Below are positions 54,436 through 64,000 of a stretch of DNA of 64,000 nucleotides, piece by piece. The notes beneath the pieces were generated by a model, which saw only the letters and a list, made by a program, of their open reading frames with translations, had not been told where the DNA came from and did not search any database. Positions within the stretch are counted from its first letter, which is position 1; each line of letters begins with the position of its first letter. The translations under genes were made by a program, and so were the position numbers. Origin of the DNA: Prunella strophiata. Taxonomy: Eukaryota; Chordata; Aves; Passeriformes; Prunellidae. The stretch spans positions 66,184,330-66,248,329 of the forward strand of contig JAZBQD010000015.1 of assembly GCA_036583965.1 (NCBI GenBank), written 5' to 3'.

Positions 54436-56793
54436 CTAGAGGAAAAGCAGAAACTTTGGTTATGGTGATCAAGAGGGATAGCTACATAAAAAGCTTCTTC
54501 TTATCCAAGAAGTAGCAAAAATTGGAATATGTGGCCAGGTGAAAGCTCAAGCAGAAAGATTCACCTTTGTCTACAGTCTTTCCCTGCTCCCCTGAGAGCA
54601 AAGTTAATGTAGACAGTGAAAACTACAGTCCAGTGTATTGCAGGGATATAAAACATGGCAGGTGGACTCTCCACAAAGGTACCAACTTCTCTCCCTTGGT
54701 GATGAAGGAAGCTTTGTTAGCACAATGTGACTGACACCAAAATTCTAAAAATCAGGTGACAGGAATTTTACCCAGCCTATCATAGGTTCACGTAGGCTTT
54801 GATAAATCTTCAGCAGAGACCTACATGCTGTGCTTTCAGTGTGCCTGCTGCTCCTATTTCTAGTGCTATTGCCGAGTTGTGCTGCATTAAGGTAAGGCAG
54901 GTTAACAAAACATTGTGGCAGAGAAACAGTTTTCTCAAATTACAAGCTATATGTCCTGGACAAAAGAAATGATCAACTGAGGGAAAAGATTTTTGCTGTG
55001 GCTCTTTCTCAAAATACTTTAATAGGAAAGTATTCCTATATATATTCCTATTCTACCTACAGAAATTTCAGATATGATTTTCCACTAAGAAAGGTCAAAA
55101 TGTGTGCTTTACTTATTTGCTTGATTTGTGTGTTGATTTGAATTTGCATATTTCTCTGATACCTAAACCCTCATGGTTTAGTGAGTTACTGTGCTAAAAA
55201 CATCAGGCAAGCACCTCACCACCCAGATTCAGCCTCTTGTGTGGAAGGTAGCTTGTAAAACTGTCCTGTCTCACTTGACTGAATGGCAAGATGGCTGTAT
55301 GTACCAAATTTTATCTAGAAAAAACTGAAATAAATAACGAAAGACTGCAATTCAGTGTTTTGTTTGCAGTAAAGTTAAAGGTGGGGAGGACTAAGCAGAG
55401 AGCTAACCTTAGCCTAGAGATACACTCAATTCAACTACACAACGTAACTGTGACAGTCTTTCAGTTTCAGAGGGAAATATTCAGAGTATTCCAACAGTCC
55501 CCATCTCCTGAACACTACAAAGATGAGGAGAGTTTGAGTATAATCAGGCAGCAAATGCAAACGTGCCATCACAGCCACCTGTTGCTGACTGATCAGTCAC
55601 CCCAGGGTCTAAACTCTGTATTACCCTTTAGCAGCCCTTGCTTCTTAAAGATGGTATCATATATGTACCCTGCTACACAGACATAAAATCTCTGCTAACC
55701 AAGGCTCTGCAGTTTAAAGGCAATGACAGTGCACTGTGTAGAAAAACCTGTCTAAAAGTGAATGTGCAGACAGCAATATTTCTCATTTTTCTTTCTCCCC
55801 CCTCAGGCACTCTCTGATTTTTACTACTTAGTCAGGGCTTTTTTATCTTAAGCAAAATCACAGGAGGAAGGGGATTCACTCTCAGCTCTCCAGATGTATC
55901 TATATGTATTCCTAATTAAAAACTAATTCAAATACATGTCCATAATGAAAATACACTAGACACCTCTTTACCAGATTCTCTATATTGCCAGACATTTTGT
56001 GCAGTTATGTTCAAAAGTCATGTGGAACAAATTCACTCAGCTTGCAAATGATATATGATCAGCAGGAATGATATTCTCACTACAAAAATGTTTTCCTGTG
56101 GTTTTCAGTGAAAAAAAAATGAAAAATGGAAGGAAATAGGAAAGAGAAACAAAATGGGGAAACCATGCAAGTCTGACTCACAATAATGCCATTTGGAAAA
56201 ACAGTGAGTTGATAACAACATAAAAACATAATTATTTAATCCACTGAATTATTCAGTGAGAGTCCTTTGTTATTGCAGGCAGGTTCTACTGTTACTGGAA
56301 TAATCCTCATTTGTTTTTTGGGCAGCATCCATGTGGGATTTTTTTTTTTTTTTGTTCCCTTAATCTCTCAGTAATTCTTCATTATCATAAAATAATAATT
56401 TCATGGTCACCTTGCTGTTTTCCTGCAAGGATGATATATAATGTTCTTCTACCAAGGCTGCTATTTATTTCAGAATACAATTTTTAAAAAATATTGTTGA
56501 TTGGACACACCTGCTAGTAAGGCAGCCCTGTAACAGCTCATCTATCTTTCTAAGGCTTTCTTTATGCTTCTGCTACTAAACTTCCAAAATCTAGGCTTAA
56601 ATTCCAAATTCTTCATCTATTGCCCTAACTACAGTCAAGAGGAGGCAGTACTATCAATAACTTTGACAGAGCTATTCCTATTTGTACCAGGTTAAACCTT
56701 TCTTTCAAATGCTATTTCTCCCATTATGATCTCAATCTGAACAGCCAAAAAGTGAATGTGGAAATAGCTGTAAGGTCATCAATAACTGTAAAG

Positions 56794-56817
56794 GCCTTAT
56801 CCCACCTGGGATAAGGC
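56794..56817. repeat. Inverted repeat, 11-bp arms with 2-nt spacer
   Basis: The arms GCCTTATCCCA and TGGGATAAGGC are exact reverse complements separated by CC. It is intronic and no function is evident. Confidence 0.85.
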
Positions 56818-58604
56818 AGATTCTGCTGTGGAAGTTGCACCATGAGCTTACTGCTTTGCTGTCCTTGGGTTAATATTCTTGCATGTATATAATGAGAATC
56901 TATAGTTTTCCAGCCTATGACCCATACAGCAGGGGACATATGCAGATCCAGCTTAGCTCCCCCTTTCAGAGCTCCCCATTTCCAGAGCCTGTGCAGTCCA
57001 GCATGCTTATAGTGAAATGGGACCTGCTTCAGATTAAGATCATAATGAGGAAAATTGCATTTGAAAAGAAAGATTTAATCTTTACATATTGGAATAGCTC
57101 TGCCAAAATCATTGATAGTACTGTCTCCTCTCGATTCTAGTTAGAGAATAGGTGAATTTCCTTCCTTCACCAGATCCTGATGTAGAAAAATGATGATATA
57201 GAAGAATGATGACATAGCATCCCAGTGATTTTTCTGGGATCAGATGGGGATGTTTCTATAAGGTTATGACATTTATGCAAGACTTGTGGCAAAATCAATG
57301 GGAGTGATAAAATAAGCTGAGTGAAGTGAAACATCAGAGATTGAGTTTTGTGTGTTTTCCTGCCTCCTAATGGGTAAAATGAGAACTGCTTGACTGCCCT
57401 TTAGGGGCTTGTCACTTGGAAGAGCTCTTTATCACAGCTGTTCTGACAGGGAGGCTGCAGCCTCAACTCTGATGCTACCTGCAGTGTTACGAGTAACCAT
57501 GCATGGCATACAGACAAAGAACAATGAGGCTGCAACAATTAAGCAAATATTAAATTAATACAGTCCTATTTTCTGAATGACATTGCCTCATTGTTTTAAG
57601 TCCAAGTCTTTTCTCAGTATCCTCTTTTAATGTTTTTACATACTTATTTGAATGCTTTTGTTCATGTCATACACAAAACCTTGACACCACTACTACAAAA
57701 CATCTGCACAGTTTGTATAAAGCATGAAATATCTTGCACAAGGGCAGAACCTTGCATGAGAACTGCCACCAGCTTAGAGAGTGTCTGTCTCCAGCAGCTA
57801 TAGGCTGGAAAGATAGTGATACTTTTGGAAAGACCTTGACATCTGGCTATTTATATTTGAATGAAGTTATATCTTTCCATCGTACCTACAGTGGGTGAGT
57901 TTATTTAGTGGAATCTAACTATGAATGAAATTGCAGGAAAAGCAAAGAACAGATAACGAGGGCCATTTGGCTTTAATCTCTGTCCTAAGATATGATAAAT
58001 AAGTCCTAATGTGATAAAGAAGCCCTAGACAGCAGAAGTGCAATGCCAGCTGCACTTCCCCTTTGCAATCCGGTATGCTTAAACTGAAAAGAGACCAAAT
58101 TCCTCTGGAGTTCTGAAACAAAAAAGCATGGGAGGAGGGAGGAGCTAAATGGAAGTGCAAGTAGAAGCTAATTCCTACATGACAAGGGCCATGCAGTTAT
58201 TCATGTCTGGTCTGCTTGCACCTCAGAGTAAAGCTGGTACTTCTGTGGATCTCTGTACTCCAGTTTGCATATGGATGTAGTCACACACAGAAACCACAGA
58301 TGGGATTGCTTTGAAACCAGGCTGAGTTACTATGGGGTTCTATAAGTTAATCATGTGTGGTACACATGTTGAAGAATTATGTCATATCTCATCACCTTGT
58401 ATGTACATGAAACATCAAACTTTTATCAAAGCAGTGCTGAACTTCATTACATACCTGTAAGATTTATGACAATGGTTCAAGAAAAGGCATATTGCTTTAT
58501 TCTCTTTTTCTGTTTGGTTTCATCAGTCATTAAAGGCAGGTACTTCTCATTTACAGGCCACCAATTTAAAATTATAAATTAAAAACATAGCATATCCACT
58601 TCTA

Positions 58605-59720
58605 AAAGTGAAGGGCCTGACACTGTATCCCACAGTATCCTTCTGGAGAAACTGGCTGCTCATGGTTTGAGTAGCAGCCCTGTTCACTGAATAGAAAACT
58701 GACTGGATGGTTGGCCTAGAGAGTGGTAGTGCCTGGAGTTCAGTTCAGCTGAACTGAACTCTTAGGGCTCCCCAGGGCTCAATGTTGGGGCCACTCCTGT
58801 TTAATATTGTTATCCATGACCTGGATGAGGGGACTGAGGGCACCCTCAGTCAGTTCACAGGTGATGCACCGAGTTAGAATGGGAGTGTTGATCTGCTGAA
58901 GGGCAACAAATCTCTACAGAGGGAGGATCAGTGGGACAAGGCCAATTGTACTGAAGATCAACAAGGTCCTGGTACTTGGGTCACAACAGCCCCTGTGCAG
59001 TGCACTGGGGGCAGAGCAGCTGGAAAGCTGCCTGTCAGAAAAGGACCTGGAGAGTGCTGGTCAACAGCACTGAACATGAGCCAGCGTGTGCCCAGGTGGC
59101 CAAGAAGGCCAATGACATCCTAGGCTGCATCAGGAATAGTGTGGCCAGCAGCACCAGGGAAGTGATTGTCTCTTTGTACTTGGCACTGGTGAGGCCTCAT
59201 CTTGAATCCTGCATTTGGTTTTGGGCCCTCTCACTGCAAGAAGGACATTGAGGTTCTGGAGCATATCCAGAGAAAGGCAATGAACCTGGTGAAGGGTCTG
59301 GAGGACAAGCCTTATGAGGAGTGGCTGAAGGAGCTGGGGTTCTTTAGCCTGGAGAAAAGGAAGCTCAGGGGAACCTTACTTCTCTCTACTCCTGAAAGGA
59401 AGCTGCAGCCAGGTAGGGGTCATCCTCTTTTCCCAGTTAACAAGCAACAGGATGAGAGGAAATTACCCCAAGTTGCATCAAGGGAGGTTTAGGTTGGATA
59501 TTAGGAAGAATATTTTTCACCAAAAGGGTTGTCAGGTTTTGGAACAGGCTGCCCAGGGAAGTGGTGGAGTCACCATCTCCAAAGGTGTTTAAAGATATGT
59601 AGATGTAGCACTCAGGGACATGGTTTAGTGATGAACTTGGCAGTGCTATGTTAATGGCTTGACTCAAGAGTCTTAAAAGTCTTATTCAACCAAAATGCCT
59701 CTGTGACTCTATTATATTGA
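58605..59720 (+). mobile_element. CR1 LINE fragment (3' part of ORF2 and 3' end)
   Basis: A 5'-truncated chicken-repeat-1 non-LTR retrotransposon, in the orientation opposite to FHOD3. From 58776 one frame reads [19 protein letters not shown], the conserved block of CR1-type reverse transcriptase. Downstream blocks match the CR1 end, including 'aacatgagccag', 'gtggccaagaaggccaatg', 'ggaagtgattgtctctttgt' and 'ggaacaggctgcccaggga'. The similarity decays into a degenerate tail near 59720 (gactctat). The coding frame is interrupted by shifts and stops, so it is a dead copy. The borders are approximate. CR1 is the main LINE of birds and reptiles. Confidence 0.93.
58736..58761. repeat. 26-bp perfect palindrome inside the CR1 copy
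   Basis: The sequence reads identically on both strands around a central AGCT, with 13-base halves and no spacer. It lies in the part of the CR1 copy just before the conserved GSMLGPLLF block. It probably arose by local mutation or template switching within the element. Confidence 0.9.
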
Positions 59721-61224
59721 TGACCTAAAAAGGGAACTAAAGATAAAACCAGAAAAAAAATCTCTTAAGGAGCTAAGTACAACTGCTTAATGAAAATAAT
59801 TTTAAAAATAGGAAGAAGGAAAAACTGGGTATTTGGGCTCAAGTATTTGCAAGAGTACATAAAATAATCTACCAAAGCACAGGTATGAGAATTCTTGTAA
59901 AACCTCTCATTATGCTCTTAACATATGCTCATCTAACTACATGCATCAGTTTTTCTCAAGTCTTGCGTTGTTACTTCAGTTATTTTATTACTTTGGGGCA
60001 TGTAAGTAATTGCCTAAGACTGCTCTACAGATAGAGAAGGGAATACTTTGTTTCTCCTTTTTCTTTAATAATGACTTTACTAGCATGTTAGTAGATATAG
60101 GGCATTTTGAACTCATTGAGAATACCAGTGAGTTCAGAAAGCTGGTGAAATATTAGGAATGACTAAGAAAAGGAGTCACAGTGCTCACAGGTACATGAAT
60201 ATTATAATCATATTTATGCTTATGGCATTGTAAGGTTTACTGCTTTTAATTCAAAGCAGAAAGCCAACCTGCAGAGTTTGCTGTTTTGAATTGCCCCTGC
60301 CTGCTTCCCTGCTATAAGAGATAATTTGGGTTTTTTCTTTTCAACCCATTCTGATAACTGAAAGCAAAATCTGGCTCCTTTTTCCTATTTCTGGCACCAT
60401 CCTTTCTCCCCAGCCCCCAATGTTTTCTTGTTTCACTTTTACCATATCAAGTCTCTCAGACAAGTTGAGTACGGAGGCAGTTGCTCCACAGAGGGAAGCT
60501 CGCTTTCAACCTCCATGTCTGAGACCACAACAATGGATCTCCTAACCTCAAAAACTCTCCTTGAGGCAAAGGAATGTTTTGCATCAAGAGAGAATGCCCC
60601 AGGAGCTTAGTGATGGCTTTGTGGGAAGAACAAGAAAGAACCATTTTTGTTCTATTTATTTGTAAAAAATACAGTATACATATTCAAGTATTTTTCATGA
60701 GCCTGAAGGGTAACAGATTTCATAGTATAATATCTGCTCAAGGGCTTTATTTTAATGTAACAACAGATGGTTCTGCTTTTACTATAAAGCCTGTACTATT
60801 ACTGACCTCGTCTTTCTCTTCAAAGGGATTACACTGATTAGATATCATTTTCTCTTCTAAATCAGACTGCTGCTTCCCAGAAGGAAGTGGAAAGATGGTC
60901 TTGCCCAAAGGAGCCTCTGAGTCGGAAGATAGGGGGTGGGGGGGGTTTACTTAGCATGTGGGTGCACGGAAAGGGCAATGGACTCTGGCACCCCAGGAGA
61001 CAATTGAGTTCCTCAGCTTTCACTCTTCAGTGTCCCATTATAATTAATTCTTCAAACAACCTTAGATTATACAAATACTTAAAGAATGCTTTTAAGAAAT
61101 GAAGAGTATGTTGGACAAAGCAGTGACAGCAACTCTAGGACCAGTGAAAGCAGTGATGAAATGCAATGCTGCCTTGATGTCAGCGGTGCTGGGATGCTGC
61201 AACCCCCTGGGTAAGGCCACTCAC

Positions 61225-61337
61225 CTCTCTTTTCATCCACGGTCGACACTGCCTGGATCAAAAGTGGGGCAGTTGGATTCTGTGTACTCCACAAACACCA
61301 GCAGCAGCTTCAGCGCTGTCTTTACCACCAGGCGAAA
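61225..61337 (-). CDS. FHOD3: FHOD3 exon: FH3/armadillo segment, with a +1 frameshift
   Basis: The exon encodes the armadillo-like FH3 helix segment at roughly residues 200-240 of mammalian FHOD3. It starts in frame with FRLVVKTALKLLLVFVEYTE and, in the other frame, ends with APLLIQAVSTVDEKR plus one base. The acceptor is a pyrimidine-rich tract with CAG and the donor is GTGAGT. The observed length is 113 nt, whereas 37 codons plus one base would need 112. One extra base lies at about 61271-61272 (gene-sense context AATCCAACTGCCCC). Read literally, the frame runs into TGA at 61233-61235, before the exon end. All other exons here are intact, so a sequencing or assembly error is the simplest reading, but a real disabling allele cannot be excluded. 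Confidence 0.93.
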
Positions 61338-64000
61338 CTGGAAGAGAAGAGTGAGACTTGTCATTCTCTAAACCACAGCATTCCCAGATGTGGGAAGTGA
61401 CACTGGGCAAGAGGCAAGCCCAGCAGTCCACATCTGGTAGTAGCACAAAAACAGAAGAGATTAAGCTGTGACAGCACTGAAAAAATGGAAGGTAAACAGC
61501 TGGCTGAGAATTTCATTCACTGGCCAGTGCTCTCCTAGGGAATCCTCAGTAGGCAATGAATCCAAATGAAAGCTTAATACTGCCCCAAGTAACAAAAGGG
61601 TGTAACATCCCACATCTGCAAATCCTCAACATTGCTGCCCAAAGCTTGATGTACACACAACCTACTGAGATAACAAAGCATATATTTCTTTATTTCTCAA
61701 CACATTTATTTCCTCCTTCTGCTCTGAGCCTTTAATTCTGTCAAAATGCTGTATGATGGGATGATTAACTCCTGATGCTTTCTCCTCTTCTTATAATGCT
61801 ACTGTTTAATCCCTAAATTATTAAATAGATTGATCTTCACTATTACACACAACTTGGGAGGAAGTGTGTTTAATCTCCAACTATCCCACTCTGTCACAAA
61901 ATGTATGATTTACTGGAACTGAGCATTCTGCCTGCTAGTTTTCAAATTCTGGTTTTTGTACATCCTTAGGGGTGAGTGTTCATCAAAGACTCAGCATTGG
62001 TAAAAGGAATCTACTAGAATTCAATAGTCAAACCCTATCTATTTCATCACAGAGCTCCCATTTCCAGAGAGGATCATTTGACTAAAAGAGCTGAGTAAGA
62101 TTTTTAGGGATAATGAAGTATGATTACTTGGCATGATCAGGTATGTGAAAAACCAACTCTTTACTTGAGGAGAGAATTTTTAATAGGCAGGGTTTTACAT
62201 GTTGAGAGGGCTTTTACTGGGAGAATTGATACTGGTTCAAATTTGCTGTACTTTCAATCTAAATAATGGATTATTATACAGTTTCTGTCAATATTGACTA
62301 ACTCCCATTTCCAATTCTTTTCAAGTCCTCTTAACACAACTCTCCTAAGAAGCAAAAAATCATTATTAATAATTTCATAGATGTACACATGGTCACAAGA
62401 CAGTGACTGCGCCTACATTCTAAAAAAGACTGCTAGTGCAACAGGCATAGACTCAAGCTTCTGTGCTCACACAGCCACTAACAGAGGTGTACTGGAGCTC
62501 ACTTGAAGGTAATGAGCTAAAATGCAGCTTGCTGCTGTTAACACACAGTTCAGTGTCAACAGTGATCCCAGCTATTTCCCTAGTTTCTTGGGGTTTACTC
62601 ACTCATGCAGAGTTGAGCTTAATGCCTGCAATGGCACTACTAGCAATGCAAAATATTCTGCTGTTGAAGCTAGACTTTTTTTCAGGCTTTATTTGTTGTC
62701 AAATTTGTTGAATTTTAGGGCTGACAGCTAGGAAATCCCAGTGACAAACGTGACCAGGTCTATTAAGACCCTTGGTTAGTCTAATTTGCACTTGTACTGC
62801 TGCAGTGATACGACATAGATAGATGGGGTAGTCAAATTAAAGGAAATTGAAACCTGATAACACAACAAATCACTTCTCCACATTTGCACTGTACATCCAT
62901 GTATTTGCCTGTCAGGCCAATACCATGGTGTTGCTGGTCTGCAGTGACATTTTTCTTAGGAATCAAGTTCAATTGTTTAATAAACATACTGAAAGAATTT
63001 CCAAAAAGTCTCCACTTTTTTTGGTAAAGTTACTTTGTAAATAGAGTTATAGCAGATTATTATAAATTATTCTAGCATTAAGATACTTCCCAGATAACCG
63101 TTTACATACTACCTAATAATTTGATTAGGTTTTTTTCCTTAGAAAGGGAAACTTAGATATTACTTTTGATGCTTCTCAAAGCCTCAAGTCTCGTCCATGT
63201 GGTGACAACGGGATGAATTTACACAAAAGTGCTGCATGGCAAAGTTCCCATATGTCTCCATTTGACAGCAATCAGTGGGGGACACACCAGGCTTAAGTCT
63301 ATTCCTGCAAATCTTTTTCTTCCAGAAAGAAGAACCTTTGGCAGTACCTTTGCTCGGATTGTTGCCTGCTGGCCATGGCAGCTGCTGCAATCAGGAGCTG
63401 GTCCCTCTGCACCTGCCATGCTGCAAACCCTGAGAAGCCTCAGGACAGCCCACTGCAGTTGCACCAGACCAAGGCTCAAGCCAGCTGATTTCAGGTGCTC
63501 AGCTTCCTGTGCTTAACAAGGAATAATAATTCCTGTGCTTTGTAAGGAATAAATGCCACTCAGAAGCAGTCCTGGAGAAAAGGAGCGATTAGGAAAGCTG
63601 TGTTTTGCTTGCCATTTAGGTCCTAGAAGGACACTCTAAATTCAGTTTGTCAATCTACAAATTTTCAGGGCTTATCCAGCTCCTCACAAAAGAGTTAATC
63701 AGCCTTGGAAGTGGATGTGCTTTCTACTGAAGGTGCATATCATGGCTGCTTTCTTCTTGCACCAGCACAAACACTAGCTTTGAGAAAACCTGCATTTAAC
63801 ACAATGCTGTTTCCTGCTTAATAGAAAATGGCATTTGGGACTCCTGTAGGCACTTTTAAGCCTGCCTGCTGCCCTGGACACTTTGGGCAAGGATGAAAGC
63901 AAAACACTGCAGTCCTAGACTAAGCTGCACAATGCCTGTAACTGAGGACTTACCTAGCTACCCACGACCTACACAACCCTTGTGCTCATCCTGCAGTGCT
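61338..64000 (-). other. FHOD3: FHOD3 intron, partial (5' part outside window)
   Basis: This is intron sequence upstream (in gene sense) of exon 61225-61337; its donor lies beyond the right edge. It ends with a clear pyrimidine tract and CAG acceptor at 61338-61349. I see no further FHOD3 exon here. Open frames around 63184-63516 show no recognisable domain or splice context. No repeat family was recognised. Confidence 0.8.

Larger units (their letters stand above)
54436..61224 (-). other. FHOD3: FHOD3 intron (6.8 kb) with a CR1 insertion
   Basis: This intron lies between exons 61225-61337 and 54341-54435, with a GTGAGT donor and a CTCTAG acceptor. It holds a CR1 LINE fragment (about 58605-59720), a short inverted repeat at 56794-56817 and T-rich runs such as 56339-56354. 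No further exon was seen. Confidence 0.85.

Noticed and set aside
58976..59492. Two plus-strand reading frames with protein-like composition
   Set aside because: They lie inside the decayed CR1 LINE copy and are not host genes.
63184..63516. Overlapping frames on both strands near the right end
   Set aside because: No similarity to the preceding FHOD3 exon or to any domain, and no suitable splice sites; probably chance.

Overview
The window is a piece of a bird nuclear genome, most likely a songbird. The evidence is a chicken-repeat-1 (CR1) LINE fragment near the right end, a second CR1 3' tail, a solo LTR of a kind I recall from passerine genomes, and long AT-rich introns with sparse small exons. 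I recognise one protein-coding gene and no bacterial-style genes, tRNAs, rRNAs or CRISPR arrays.

The gene is FHOD3 (formin homology 2 domain containing 3), a sarcomeric actin-organising formin. It lies on the minus strand and covers the whole window, so transcription runs from 64000 towards 1. Twelve internal coding exons can be placed by sequence similarity to the vertebrate protein, canonical AG/GT borders and matching phases: 61225-61337, 54341-54435, 50045-50188, 47914-48146, 46591-46677, 34072-34170, 31232-31609, 27623-27748, 17070-17204, 13783-13833, 9303-9517 and 3044-3355. They encode about 660 residues: the end of the N-terminal GBD/FH3 armadillo region, a basic Ser/Arg-rich linker, three acidic or Ser-rich cassette exons, a charged coiled coil, and the Glu/Pro-rich stretch before FH1. 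The promoter, first exons, FH1, FH2 and DAD regions lie outside the window.

Six consecutive exons (46591-46677 through 13783-13833) all start and end in phase 2, so any of them can be skipped without changing frame. Joining 47914-48146 directly to 27623-27748 gives the arrangement of the shorter mammalian isoform, which suggests the three exons between them are alternatively spliced.

The introns hold most of the unusual structure. The intron 34171-46590 contains a 157-bp tandem duplication that overlaps the 5' edge of a 502-bp LTR, an uninterrupted run of 1001 A, a CR1 tail and a pure 113-bp TTTCA array. The intron 54436-61224 carries a CR1 fragment of about 1.1 kb, antisense to FHOD3. Several perfect palindromes and hairpins and a CpG-rich patch beside exon 3044-3355 are also noted. 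Exon 61225-61337 carries one extra base that breaks the reading frame, which is either a sequence error or a real allele. I found no sign of a new multi-gene system.
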